From contig CBDIBP010000022.1 in assembly GCA_965276955.1 (NCBI GenBank), forward strand, positions 24,680-88,679: a DNA stretch of 64,000 nucleotides, written 5' to 3'. The stretch is from JABDEZ01 sp965276955. GTDB lineage: Bacteria; Bacteroidota; Bacteroidia; Chitinophagales; Chitinophagaceae. Below, piece after piece: positions 8,921 through 17,246 of this stretch. The notes beneath the pieces were generated by a model, which was given only the letters and a program-made list of their open reading frames with translations, did not search any database and was not told where the DNA came from. The position numbers and the translations under genes were made by a program. The first letter of the stretch is position 1, and every line of letters starts with the position of its first letter.

Positions 8921-11900
8921 CTATTTCTCCACTACCTCTTCCTTCTTCAGCGCGGTCAGGAAACGTAGCACTGCCTGCATATTCTTCATCTTATCTACCA
9001 GCAGCATAAAGTTCTTGCCTACTTGTTTCAGGCGGGCACTGTTGGTACGGGTCTGTATGTACTGCATGATGTAGTTGAACGTATCCGACTCGAAATACGG
9101 TGAGTCTGGGTTGCTCACAAAGTACAGCCGCACACTCTCATTCTTCATGATCAGCTTTTCAAAGCCCAGCTCACAGGCCAGCTTGCGGCAGCGTAGTGTG
9201 GTAAATAGGTCGTCCACCTGCTTGGGTATTGGCCCAAAACGGTCGGTAAGTTCCATTGCAAACTTTTGCATTTCCTCCTCGGTCTCCAGGTTGTCCAGTT
9301 GGGAGTACATGCTCAGGCGCTCGGTAATGTTTTCTACGTACGTATCTGGTATCAGTATCTCCAGGTCGGTATCTATAGCGCAGTCGCTTACAAAATCTTT
9401 TTTGCGGTCCAGCTCTTCGCTGAACACTTCTTTAAAGTCAGTGGTCTTCAGCTCGCGCATAGCTTCGTCCAGTATCTTATGATACATTTCAAAGCCTATC
9501 TCTGCTATAAAACCGCTTTGTTCACCCCCAAGCATGTTGCCGGCCCCACGTATATCCAGGTCGCGCATCGCTATCTGGAAACCACTGCCCAGCTCGTTGA
9601 ACTGTTCCAGGGTTTGCAGGCGTTTACGGCTATCGTTAGGTAGGGTGCTCAGCGGTGGCGCTACAAGGTAGCAGAATGCTTTTTTATTGCTGCGGCCCAC
9701 ACGCCCACGTAGCTGGTGCAGGTCGCTGAGACCGAACTGGTGCGCGTTGTTGATGATGATGGTATTGGCATTAGATATGTCCACACCGCTCTCTACTATA
9801 TTGGTACAGCACAGTACATCATACTTACGCTCTATAAAATCGAACAAAGCCTTTTCAAGTTGATGTCCTTCCATTTGGCCATGTGCCATACCTATTTCCA
9901 GGTCGGGGCACAGGTTACGCAGTAGCGTAGCCATTTCAGGCAGGCTTTGCACCCGGTTGTGTATAAAGTACACCTGGCCCCCGCGTTCCGTTTCATAGTA
10001 TATAGCGTCGCGTATCGCATATTCATTAAACACCAGCACCTCTGTATGCACCGGCTGCCTGTTAGGCGGTGGTGTATTGATGATGCTCATATCCCTTGCA
10101 TTCATCAGCGAGAACTGTAGGGTACGCGGTATCGGTGTTGCGGTAAGTGTCAGGGTGTCCACGTTCGCTTTTAGTGAGCGTAGTTTTTCTTTGGCACCTA
10201 CACCAAATTTCTGTTCTTCGTCTATTATCAGCAGCCCCAGGTCTTTGAATTTAGCATCCTTGCTTAGTATGCCATGGGTGCCTATCAGTATATCTATCTT
10301 GCCTTCTTCCAGTCTCTTGAACGTTTCCTTCTTTTCCTTCGCCGATTTAAAACGGTTGATATAGTCCACCGTACACGGAAAATCTTTCAGCCGCTCTTTA
10401 AAGGTCTGGTAGTGCTGGAAAGCCAATATGGTAGTGGGTACCAGCACTGCGGCCTGCTTGCTGTCCGCCACGGTCTTGAATGCGGCGCGTACTGCTATTT
10501 CTGTTTTGCCAAATCCTACATCACCACATACCAGCCTGTCCATAGGGCTTGGCGATTCCATATCACGTTTCACATCGGCGGTAGCCTTGCTCTGGTCAGG
10601 CGTGTCTTCGTAGAAGAACGATGCTTCCAGCTCTGTTTGCATATAGGTATCCGGCGTATGTGCGAACCCGTGCGATGCTTTGCGCAGCGCATATAGTTTT
10701 ATCAGGTCGGCAGCTATATCCTTTACCTGTTTCTTGGTCTTGTTCTTTAGTTTTTCCCACGCATCGCTGCCTAGCTTGTTCACCTTGGGTACACTGCCTT
10801 CCTTGCCGGTGTACTTGCTTATTTTGTGCAGGCTGTTGATGTTCACATACAGCACATCATTGTCCCTGTATATAATGCGAATGGCTTCTTGCATGTTACC
10901 ATTCACATCTATTTTTTGCAGGCCGCTGTATAATCCCACACCGTGGTCTATATGGGTCACATAGTCGCCGGGTTGCAGTTCGCGCAGTGCCCTTAGTGTC
11001 AGCGCCTTGCCCTTGGTATAGGCCTGCTTTACGCTGTACTTATGGTATCGTTGAAATATCTGGTGGTCGGTATAGCACGCCGCTTTCTTTTCATGGTCTA
11101 TGAACCCCTTACTTATAGAAGTAGGTATGGGTACAAAGTTGATTTTGGCATCCAGGTCTTCAAATATGCTGCGCAGCCGTTCCAGTTGCTTGGGGTTCTC
11201 TGCAAATATGTAGGGCACATACCCTGCGGCACTGCGTACCTGCAGGTCCTTTATCAGCATGTTGAACTGGCGGTTGAAGACCGGTTGTTCTTCAGTAGCA
11301 AATTGCAATGCTACATCTACCGTATTTCCGGTTATCTTTTCCAGGCTATGGTTATACCATTCTACCAGGTGCCTTTGCACCAGTTTCTCTTTCCACACTT
11401 CACTGGTCTCAAAATCTGCCAGGTTCAGTTCTTTCAGCCAGTCTTCTTCATGGTCCACCGCGACTTTGGCGGTTTTCAACTGTTCGGGCAGGTCATATTC
11501 CAGTTTGCCAATGCGCCCTATGGTAAAGTCAAAGTCTTTGGCCCATATTACCGTATTCTCCGGTAAAAAGTCCAGCAGTGATATTTTCTCCTTACTGTCA
11601 AAATTGGTCTCAATGTTAGGTAGTATAGATACCTGTAGCAGCTTCCTTTCCGATAACTGTGTTTCAGGATTAAAGATGCGTATACTGTCCACATCATTGC
11701 CAAACAGTTCCACACGATAAGGATGTTCATTTCCCAAAGAATATATATCCAGTATGCCACCGCGCATGGCGAACTGTCCTGGTTCATACACAAAGTCTTC
11801 CCTTCTGAAACCCAGTGTCACGAATAGGTCCAGCAAAGAATCTATTTGAAGTGTTTCCCCAACTTTTATGCTGATAATATTTCCCGCCAATGAGGTCGGG

Positions 11901-12310
11901 TTCACAACTTTTTCAAACAGTGCCTCAGGGTAGGTCACCAGCACTTTTTTATGTGTGGTAGTATTGCTGAATTTGGTCAGCGCTTCTGTGCGCAGCATTA
12001 CATGGCTGCTGTTAAGGTCTGTAAAGTTGCCACTGCGCTTAAAAGAGTCTGGGAAAAAACAGATGTCCAGTGCGTTGGTCAGGTGTTCCAGGTCGTTGTG
12101 GAAGTAAGCTGCCTCTTCTTTGTCGGTCAGTATGAACACGTGGTTCACATCTGTGGCCTGCCATATAGCAGTAGCGATGAAGTTGATACTGGAGCCACGC
12201 AGGTTGTCTAAATAAGCCCTCACCTTATGTGTAGGCAATGAAATGCCAGCCGCTAATTGTTTTAAGCGGATATCATTCTGATACGAACCCAGCAAAACAG
12301 GCAAATTCAT
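8921..12310 (-). CDS. mfd: Transcription-repair coupling factor Mfd
   Basis: A 1129-residue ATP-dependent translocase that removes stalled RNA polymerase and recruits UvrA. Order: a UvrB-homology N-terminal region, the RNA-polymerase-interacting domain (region HIDHGVGLYSGL), then the RecG-like motor with Walker A GDVGFGKT, Walker B DEEQ, TATPIPRTL and the motif GRVGRS, and a C-terminal D7 domain. The ATG at 12310 is preferred over a TTG nine bases upstream because that TTG is inside a perfect -7 promoter box. The genome fragment also carries uvrB. Confidence 0.96.
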   Translation of the reverse strand: MNLPVLLGSYQNDIRLKQLAAGISLPTHKVRAYLDNLRGSSINFIATAIWQATDVNHVFILTDKEEAAYFHNDLEHLTNALDICFFPDSFKRSGNFTDLNSSHVMLRTEALTKFSNTTTHKKVLVTYPEALFEKVVNPTSLAGNIISIKVGETLQIDSLLDLFVTLGFRREDFVYEPGQFAMRGGILDIYSLGNEHPYRVELFGNDVDSIRIFNPETQLSERKLLQVSILPNIETNFDSKEKISLLDFLPENTVIWAKDFDFTIGRIGKLEYDLPEQLKTAKVAVDHEEDWLKELNLADFETSEVWKEKLVQRHLVEWYNHSLEKITGNTVDVALQFATEEQPVFNRQFNMLIKDLQVRSAAGYVPYIFAENPKQLERLRSIFEDLDAKINFVPIPTSISKGFIDHEKKAACYTDHQIFQRYHKYSVKQAYTKGKALTLRALRELQPGDYVTHIDHGVGLYSGLQKIDVNGNMQEAIRIIYRDNDVLYVNINSLHKISKYTGKEGSVPKVNKLGSDAWEKLKNKTKKQVKDIAADLIKLYALRKASHGFAHTPDTYMQTELEASFFYEDTPDQSKATADVKRDMESPSPMDRLVCGDVGFGKTEIAVRAAFKTVADSKQAAVLVPTTILAFQHYQTFKERLKDFPCTVDYINRFKSAKEKKETFKRLEEGKIDILIGTHGILSKDAKFKDLGLLIIDEEQKFGVGAKEKLRSLKANVDTLTLTATPIPRTLQFSLMNARDMSIINTPPPNRQPVHTEVLVFNEYAIRDAIYYETERGGQVYFIHNRVQSLPEMATLLRNLCPDLEIGMAHGQMEGHQLEKALFDFIERKYDVLCCTNIVESGVDISNANTIIINNAHQFGLSDLHQLRGRVGRSNKKAFCYLVAPPLSTLPNDSRKRLQTLEQFNELGSGFQIAMRDLDIRGAGNMLGGEQSGFIAEIGFEMYHKILDEAMRELKTTDFKEVFSEELDRKKDFVSDCAIDTDLEILIPDTYVENITERLSMYSQLDNLETEEEMQKFAMELTDRFGPIPKQVDDLFTTLRCRKLACELGFEKLIMKNESVRLYFVSNPDSPYFESDTFNYIMQYIQTRTNSARLKQVGKNFMLLVDKMKNMQAVLRFLTALKKEEVVEK

Positions 12311-12316
12311 CCGCCG

Positions 12317-12324
12317 CAAATTTA
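12317..12324 (-). promoter_or_regulatory. -7 box for mfd, six bases from the ATG
   Basis: On the minus strand TAAATTTG matches TAnnTTTG exactly and ends 6 nt before the mfd ATG at 12310. Transcription would begin at or almost at the start codon. It also argues against the TTG start that overlaps it. Confidence 0.55.
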
Positions 12325-12367
12325 CGGAAAAGAAAGCTAGCCACAGTGCTATCCGTATTTTTATTAT

Positions 12368-12375
12368 TAGCTTTA
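12368..12375 (+). promoter_or_regulatory. -7-like box for the small lipoprotein gene
   Basis: TAGCTTTA matches seven of eight consensus positions and ends 7 nt before the ATG at 12383. It is divergent from the mfd promoter, 43 bp away. Confidence 0.4.
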
Positions 12376-12382
12376 CAATACT

Positions 12383-12649
12383 ATGAAACGCGTACTCTTA
12401 TTCGGCCTTTTATTGTTCGCATCCTGCAAACAGTGGGATAGCGACGACAAGCAGGTGTTTTATCAGTCCTGTATGGACGACGCCAAAGGCTGGGCTGGCA
12501 GCGAAGCCGATGCAAAGACTTATTGCGATTGTGTGCTGGAAAAAGTAGTAAAAAAATACCCCAGCGAGTCAGATGCGCTGGAGCATGTAGATAGCATTAT
12601 AAAAGATCCCGGTATACAAGGTTGTAAGGTAGCTATCGGTAAAAAATAA
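12383..12649 (+). CDS. Small cysteine-containing lipoprotein
   Basis: An 88-residue protein with a type II signal peptide and lipobox (LFASC, lipidated Cys15). The mature part has four more cysteines (in QSCMDD, YCDCVLEK and QGCKV), which could form two disulfides, and it is mostly charged and helical. It is divergent from mfd and ends in its own terminator. Small lipoproteins of this kind are common in the family, but I do not recognise a named one and the function is unknown. Confidence 0.72.
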   Translation: MKRVLLFGLLLFASCKQWDSDDKQVFYQSCMDDAKGWAGSEADAKTYCDCVLEKVVKKYPSESDALEHVDSIIKDPGIQGCKVAIGKK

Positions 12650-12650
12650 A

Positions 12651-12673
12651 AGGATACACCAGTGGTGTATCCT
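12651..12673. terminator. Terminator between convergent small genes
   Basis: A perfect 10-bp stem (12651-12660 with 12664-12673) has a 3-nt loop. It starts 1 nt after the lipoprotein stop codon and lies 25 nt from the end of the convergent membrane peptide gene. Confidence 0.7.
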
Positions 12674-12697
12674 AACTTATCTTAACTAAAAATGTTT

Positions 12698-12853
12698 TTA
12701 GTCAACAGATCCTCTCCTGATAAAGCCCAGAAGCAGGGAGATGACCGCAAGGACAAGCAATACATGTATGATGCTACCAGCACTCCATACGAATTCTCCA
12801 AGTACCCAGCCAATAATTAGGATAACTGCGATAATATACAATAGTGATCTCAT
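12698..12853 (-). CDS. Small membrane protein, lmo0937-like family
   Basis: A 51-residue protein with two membrane helices (about residues 3-20 and 25-44) separated by GEFVWSAG and ending in a short basic tail (FIRRGSVD). The pattern L-L-Y-I-I-A-V-I-L-I-I-G-W fits the small lmo0937-type membrane proteins often found as stress-related single genes. The start at 12853 is chosen because the 11 upstream residues are basic and not family-like. The biochemical function of the family is not known to me. Confidence 0.75.
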   Translation of the reverse strand: MRSLLYIIAVILIIGWVLGEFVWSAGSIIHVLLVLAVISLLLGFIRRGSVD

Positions 12854-13173
12854 GGTGAAAGTGTTTTTTATTCTCTTTAATACCAAATAAAACTATGCCA
12901 ACATCATAATACTTGTTAAATGTTGCAGAGACCAATTGTTGCACTACACCTCATTTTATTGCACACATACCTCCACATAATGCATGAAAAAAGAGGCTAA
13001 GAATAGCCCCTACAGTTGTATCTATGTAAAAAAATCAACATTTTGACTTTGAAGATCTCCTAAAGTTTAATGTGGTACTAAGTTTATTTGTGTTCTAAAA
13101 AGTCTATTATAGAGCGTACATATTTGTGGCATTATTTATATTTAACCATATTTCATAAACAGCACTTCCCCAA
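12854..13173. other. A/T-rich intergenic region of 320 bp
   Basis: It separates the divergent membrane peptide and aldehyde dehydrogenase genes. No open frame worth calling, RNA gene or strong hairpin is visible; only a weak 5-bp stem (12995-12999 with 13004-13008). It presumably holds both promoters, but no box matched the consensus fully. Confidence 0.5.
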
Positions 13174-14544
13174 ATGCCAGATAGGAATGTAGATAGTATG
13201 CGCCGGTATTACAAAAGTGGAGCCACCCGTAGCTACGATTTTCGCAAAAAGCAATTGACATTACTTAGCCGTGCGCTCGATAAGTGGGTAGGCGAGTTGT
13301 CTCAGGCGCTTTACAGCGATCTGCACAAGTCCGCAGCAGAAGTATATCTTACAGAAACCTCATTTGTCCAGGCCGAGATCAGGTATGCTATTGGTCATCT
13401 GGCGTCATGGATGAAGCCAGAAAAAGTATCCGGTCCGCTTATGTCCTTCCCTTCGTCCAGCAAGGTCGTTCACGATCCTTGGGGTGTAGCGCTCATTATA
13501 GCGCCGTGGAACTATCCGCTGCAGTTATTGCTTGGTCCGCTGGTGGGTGCCATAGCCGGGGGAAATTGTGCAGTGCTCAAACCCTCAGAGCTGGCGCCAC
13601 ATACCAGTGCCGTACTTAAAAGACTCATAGAAAGCACCTTTGATGAACAATATATTAAGGTTGTAGAGGGCGAGGGCGCTACCATTATTCCGCAGCTCAT
13701 TAACAATTCCCACTTCGATCATGTGTTTTTTACAGGTAGCGTGCCTGTTGGTAAGCAAGTAGCAGCGCTTACGGCTGCAAGGCTCATACCTACTGTGTTA
13801 GAACTGGGCGGTAAAAGCCCGTGTATAGTAGATAAGGAAGTAGATATTGCTGTTGCCGCAAGGCGCATATGCTGGGGAAAATTCACGAATGCGGGGCAAA
13901 CCTGCGTGGCTCCCGATCATGTTTTAGTGCACGAAAGCCGCAAAGACGAATTGGTAGGCTTTATGAAAAAATATCTCAATGAATTTTATAGTGCAGACCC
14001 CCAACATTCCCCCGATTACGGGCGCATTATTACAGATAAAAGATTCAACACACTCGTTTCCTATCTCCCACAAGGAAACATATTATACGGCGGGCAGCAC
14101 CAGTCAGCCGATCGTTACATAGCTCCTACCCTCATGGATGGTGTCGATCTGCAACAGCCTGTAATGCAGGAAGAGATATTTGGCCCTATACTGCCTGTAA
14201 TTTCCTTTAAAGAGCATGATGAGGCTATGCACATCATTAATGAAAATCCTTGTCCGCTTGCGTTATACCTTTTCACTGCTAATAAAAAATTGATGCAGTT
14301 ATATGAGGATAATGTAGCGTTCGGTGGTGGGTGCATCAATAATACCCTTATGCATTTGGGCAATCCTAAGCTGCCTTTTGGTGGGGTAGGCAATAGCGGC
14401 ATGGGGCAGTATCATGGCAAGTATGGCTACCAGGCATATACGCGTCCCAAAGCTATTATGCGGTCAGGTGTTTACCCCGATGCCAGTATCAAGTATCCAC
14501 CTTACAAAAAACACCTTAATTTATTAAAATGGATTATCAAATAA
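13174..14544 (+). CDS. Aldehyde dehydrogenase, class 3 / fatty-aldehyde type
   Basis: A 456-residue NAD(P)-dependent enzyme oxidising aldehydes to acids. The key residues are present: Asn113 in PWNYP, the general base Glu210 in LELGGKSP, and the catalytic Cys244 in NAGQTC. The compact length and the missing N-terminal extension match the ALDH3/fatty aldehyde group rather than the ~500-residue ALDH1/2 group. It probably detoxifies lipid-derived or aromatic aldehydes. It stands alone, and its stop codon lies inside a 14-bp tandem duplication. Confidence 0.9.
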   Translation: MPDRNVDSMRRYYKSGATRSYDFRKKQLTLLSRALDKWVGELSQALYSDLHKSAAEVYLTETSFVQAEIRYAIGHLASWMKPEKVSGPLMSFPSSSKVVHDPWGVALIIAPWNYPLQLLLGPLVGAIAGGNCAVLKPSELAPHTSAVLKRLIESTFDEQYIKVVEGEGATIIPQLINNSHFDHVFFTGSVPVGKQVAALTAARLIPTVLELGGKSPCIVDKEVDIAVAARRICWGKFTNAGQTCVAPDHVLVHESRKDELVGFMKKYLNEFYSADPQHSPDYGRIITDKRFNTLVSYLPQGNILYGGQHQSADRYIAPTLMDGVDLQQPVMQEEIFGPILPVISFKEHDEAMHIINENPCPLALYLFTANKKLMQLYEDNVAFGGGCINNTLMHLGNPKLPFGGVGNSGMGQYHGKYGYQAYTRPKAIMRSGVYPDASIKYPPYKKHLNLLKWIIK

Positions 14545-14566
14545 ACCATATTAAATAAACCATATT
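14539..14566. repeat. 14-bp exact tandem duplication over a stop codon
   Basis: Two identical copies of AAATAAACCATATT abut (14539-14552 and 14553-14566). The first copy includes the last sense codon and the TAA of the aldehyde dehydrogenase gene; the second repeats them downstream. It looks like a recent slippage duplication. Confidence 0.85.
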
Positions 14567-14714
14567 AAAGATCCCGATCGTTTTTGCTTAGTTAAAGGAT
14601 GTACTTTCAATACCTGATTATCTTTTTTATGTAGAAATTTGCAAACCACTTTGATTACCTATATGCAAAATATGCTACAAATACGGAATGCTTCCCTAAA
14701 AACGCTTGTAACTA

Positions 14715-15344
14715 ATGGCAGGTAATTTCAATGGGATAGCGTGGATATATGACAGCATGGCGAAGCTCGTGTTTGGCAAAACTATACGGTTGGCGCAGAT
14801 TAATATGTTGCAAGCTATACCCCCAGGCAGTCGTATACTCATCGTAGGTGGCGGTACAGGGTGGATCCTTGAAGAGATCTCTGTAGTGCATGGCACCGGC
14901 CTGCGCATCACCTATGTTGATAGCTCTGCCAAAATGATATCGCTCGCCAAAAAAAAATATGCAGCTAACAACAGGGTGAAGTTTGTGAATGAATCCATTC
15001 TTACAACCAATCTCTACGATACGTACAATGTTGTTATCACGCCGTTCATTTTCGATGTCTTTTCTACCCACACTGCAAGACTGGTTTTTGAGCGGATCAA
15101 CTTGCATGTAAAAGATAGCAGCTTGTGGTTGTACAGCGATTTTAATGCAAGCACCGGCATATCGCTTGGTCAAAAAGTTTTATTGAAAATAATGTATCTG
15201 TTCTTTCGCTTGTGTTGCGGCATTGAAGCAAAACAATTGCCCGATATGGATCGTTATTTCTTAGAGCATGGCTATCGGCTGGCACTTGAAAAGAACTACA
15301 TGGGCAACTTTATTACCTCCCGCGTTTACCAGCCACCACACTAA
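14715..15344 (+). CDS. Class I SAM-dependent methyltransferase
   Basis: A 209-residue protein with the SAM-binding motif I ILIVGGGTGW (residues 41-50), a motif II acidic strand end (TYVDSS, about 74-79) and a later motif near VVITPFIFDVF. The fold fits small-molecule or quinone-type methyltransferases, but no feature shows the substrate. It lies 170 bp after the aldehyde dehydrogenase and 51 bp before a helicase gene with its own promoter, so it is probably a single gene. Confidence 0.8.
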   Translation: MAGNFNGIAWIYDSMAKLVFGKTIRLAQINMLQAIPPGSRILIVGGGTGWILEEISVVHGTGLRITYVDSSAKMISLAKKKYAANNRVKFVNESILTTNLYDTYNVVITPFIFDVFSTHTARLVFERINLHVKDSSLWLYSDFNASTGISLGQKVLLKIMYLFFRLCCGIEAKQLPDMDRYFLEHGYRLALEKNYMGNFITSRVYQPPH

Positions 15345-15382
15345 TACTACGCACCTGCAACACTTGGTAACCTGCAACTGTG

Positions 15383-15390
15383 TACCTTTG
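15383..15390 (+). promoter_or_regulatory. -7 box for the helicase gene, five bases from the ATG
   Basis: TACCTTTG matches TAnnTTTG exactly and ends 5 nt before the ATG at 15396. A TTG at 15364-15366 is a possible upstream element. It implies a leaderless or nearly leaderless transcript. Confidence 0.55.
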
Positions 15391-15395
15391 CCGCT

Positions 15396-16718
15396 ATGCA
15401 AAAAGGTGATAACAACCAACAGGTATTGACCAGCCTGAACATGACAGCGTGGAACGACATGCAGGTAAAGGCGCACGATACTATACAACACCAAAAAGAA
15501 ATACTACTGCTGGCACCCACAGGCTCAGGTAAAACACTGGCCTACCTGGTACCCATACTCAATACATTAAAGGAGACCCAAAATGGTGTACAGGCGCTGG
15601 TCCTGGTGCCCTCTCGCGAGCTCGCGCTACAGATAGAGGATGTGTGGAAAAAGATGAGCACCGGCTACAAGGTAAATACTGTTTATGGCGGCCACTTGTT
15701 GCAGACCGAATTGCAAAACCTTAGCGAACCGCCAGCTTTATTGGTAGGTACTCCTGGCCGTGTTGCTGATCACCTTACCCGCGGCAGTTTTTCTCCCAAT
15801 GGTATTCACACCCTCGTGCTCGATGAGTTCGATAAATCACTCGACCTGGGTTTTGAAAAAGAAATGTCTTTTATTTTGGGTGAGCTGCGCCAGGTAAATA
15901 AAAGAGTATTAGTATCAGCAACTGCCGCCGTAGAGATACCTGAATTTACAAGGGTCACTAAACCAGTGGTCCTCGATTTTATTACAGGCCATGCCATAGA
16001 AGATTCCCTCGATCTGAAGATTGTGCGGTCTGAGGATAAAGATAAACTGGAAACACTCGGCCAACTGATCTGTTACCTGGGTGCAGCGCCTACCATCATA
16101 TTTTGCAACTACAGGGAGGCTACAGAGCGTACATCGCATGCCTTGCAGGAATTAGGTATCGAGAATGCCTACTTCCACGGTGGCCTGGAGCAGATAGAGC
16201 GCGAGCAAACACTGGCCCGCTTTCGCAATGGCAGTGTGCAGTTCTTGGTAGCTACGGACCTTGCCGCACGTGGCCTCGATATTCCGCAGGTGCGCAATAT
16301 CATTCATTACCACATGCCGTCCACACAAGAGGAATTCATACACCGCAATGGCCGCACCGCACGAATGAATGCTACCGGCAATGCATATATCATTTTACAC
16401 AACGACGATACACTTCCTGAATACTTTACTGATATCCCCGAACAGGTCGAGATCCCAACGAATAGCCCATTACCTGCTCACACGCCTTGGACAACCCTAT
16501 ATATAAGCGGTGGCAAAAAAGACAAGTTGAATAAAGTAGACATTGTAGGCTTCTTTTGTAAAATCGGCGGCATAGAAAAAAGTGACATTGGCCTTATCGA
16601 TGTGAAAGATTACATTTCCTACGTAGCAGTAAAGCGCGATGGGGTGCGGAGCTTGTTGCAGAAAATAGGGAACGAGAAAATGAAGGGCCAGAAATATAAA
16701 ATAGCTATAGCCCGATAA
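15396..16718 (+). CDS. DEAD-box-family RNA helicase with DbpA-like RNA-binding domain
   Basis: A 440-residue helicase. Motif I is APTGSGKT (residues 40-47), motif Ia PSRELA, motif Ib TPGR, motif II DEFD (143-146) in place of DEAD, motif III SAT (174-176), motif V ARGLDIP and motif VI HRNGRTAR. Residues about 365-440 (LYISGGKKDKLNKVDIVGFF ... DYISYVAVKRD) match the DbpA-type RNA-binding domain, which in DbpA recognises hairpin 92 of 23S rRNA. A role in large-subunit ribosome assembly is therefore likely. The changed motif II is unusual. Confidence 0.9.
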   Translation: MQKGDNNQQVLTSLNMTAWNDMQVKAHDTIQHQKEILLLAPTGSGKTLAYLVPILNTLKETQNGVQALVLVPSRELALQIEDVWKKMSTGYKVNTVYGGHLLQTELQNLSEPPALLVGTPGRVADHLTRGSFSPNGIHTLVLDEFDKSLDLGFEKEMSFILGELRQVNKRVLVSATAAVEIPEFTRVTKPVVLDFITGHAIEDSLDLKIVRSEDKDKLETLGQLICYLGAAPTIIFCNYREATERTSHALQELGIENAYFHGGLEQIEREQTLARFRNGSVQFLVATDLAARGLDIPQVRNIIHYHMPSTQEEFIHRNGRTARMNATGNAYIILHNDDTLPEYFTDIPEQVEIPTNSPLPAHTPWTTLYISGGKKDKLNKVDIVGFFCKIGGIEKSDIGLIDVKDYISYVAVKRDGVRSLLQKIGNEKMKGQKYKIAIAR

Positions 16719-16761
16719 TTTTTTTTCTTTTTACAATATTACACTTACCCTTATCTTTATA

Positions 16762-16782
16762 CTGTAATTATAATTATTACAG
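16762..16782. promoter_or_regulatory. Candidate Rrf2 operator before the regulator gene
   Basis: The dyad CTGTAAT-N7-ATTACAG (core TGTAA-N9-TTACA, 16763-16781) lies between a -7-like box (TATCTTTA, 16752-16759) and the ATG at 16784. Its position suits autorepression. The same core and spacing recur before the next gene. Confidence 0.6.
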
Positions 16783-16783
16783 A

Positions 16784-17191
16784 ATGAGCAACAGCCGTTT
16801 TCCTATTTGTTTACATATACTCACCTTGCTCGCCAAGGCCGACGAGCTGTTGTCGTCGGAGTATATTGCGGGTAGTATAAACGCCAACCCAGCCTTGGTG
16901 CGCAAGGAGATCAGCAACCTGCATCAGTTGGGGTTCATAACTACACGGGAGGGCAAGAACGGCGGCAGTGCCCTTGCTAAACCGGCAAAGCAGATAAAGC
17001 TGTCTGATGTGTACAATATGGTACGCAGTGGGCCATTGCTGGGGCAGTCTAAGAACGAACCTAATCCTTCGTGTATTGTTGGCCGCCAGATAAATAAACA
17101 TCTTATTGATCTGTACGACGATGTAGAACAGGCATTAGTAAAGAAACTGGAGAAACAGACCCTCCAAAGTTTTGTTGATAAATTTGATTGA
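16784..17191 (+). CDS. Rrf2-family transcriptional regulator
   Basis: A 135-residue regulator with an N-terminal winged helix (residues about 8-60, SSEYIAGSINANPALVRKEI then LHQLGFITTREGKNGGSALA), the Rrf2 signature wing with G-x-x-G-G. A cysteine (in PSCIVG, about residue 97) exists, but not the three-cysteine cluster of iron-sulfur Rrf2 proteins, so a thiol- or ligand-responsive YwnA-like type is more likely. It is followed 55 nt later by an NAD(P)-binding protein, the same pairing as ywnA/ywnB in Bacillus. Confidence 0.88.
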   Translation: MSNSRFPICLHILTLLAKADELLSSEYIAGSINANPALVRKEISNLHQLGFITTREGKNGGSALAKPAKQIKLSDVYNMVRSGPLLGQSKNEPNPSCIVGRQINKHLIDLYDDVEQALVKKLEKQTLQSFVDKFD

Positions 17192-17209
17192 TTTTTTTTT
17201 ATTTAAAAC

Positions 17210-17228
17210 TGTAACAAATATTATTACA
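17210..17228. promoter_or_regulatory. Second candidate Rrf2 operator, before the NAD(P)-binding gene
   Basis: TGTAA (17210-17214) and TTACA (17224-17228) are separated by 9 bp, the same arms and spacing as the dyad before the regulator gene. It lies 18 bp before the next ATG, so the regulator may control both genes separately. Confidence 0.55.
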
Positions 17229-17246
17229 ATTTAAAAAACACCAATT

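Noticed and set aside
12317..12319. TTG start for mfd three codons upstream of the ATG
   Set aside because: The TTG is inside the TAAATTTG promoter box.
12995..13008. Possible RNA hairpin in the 320-bp spacer
   Set aside because: Only a 5-bp stem and no other structure; too weak for an ncRNA call.
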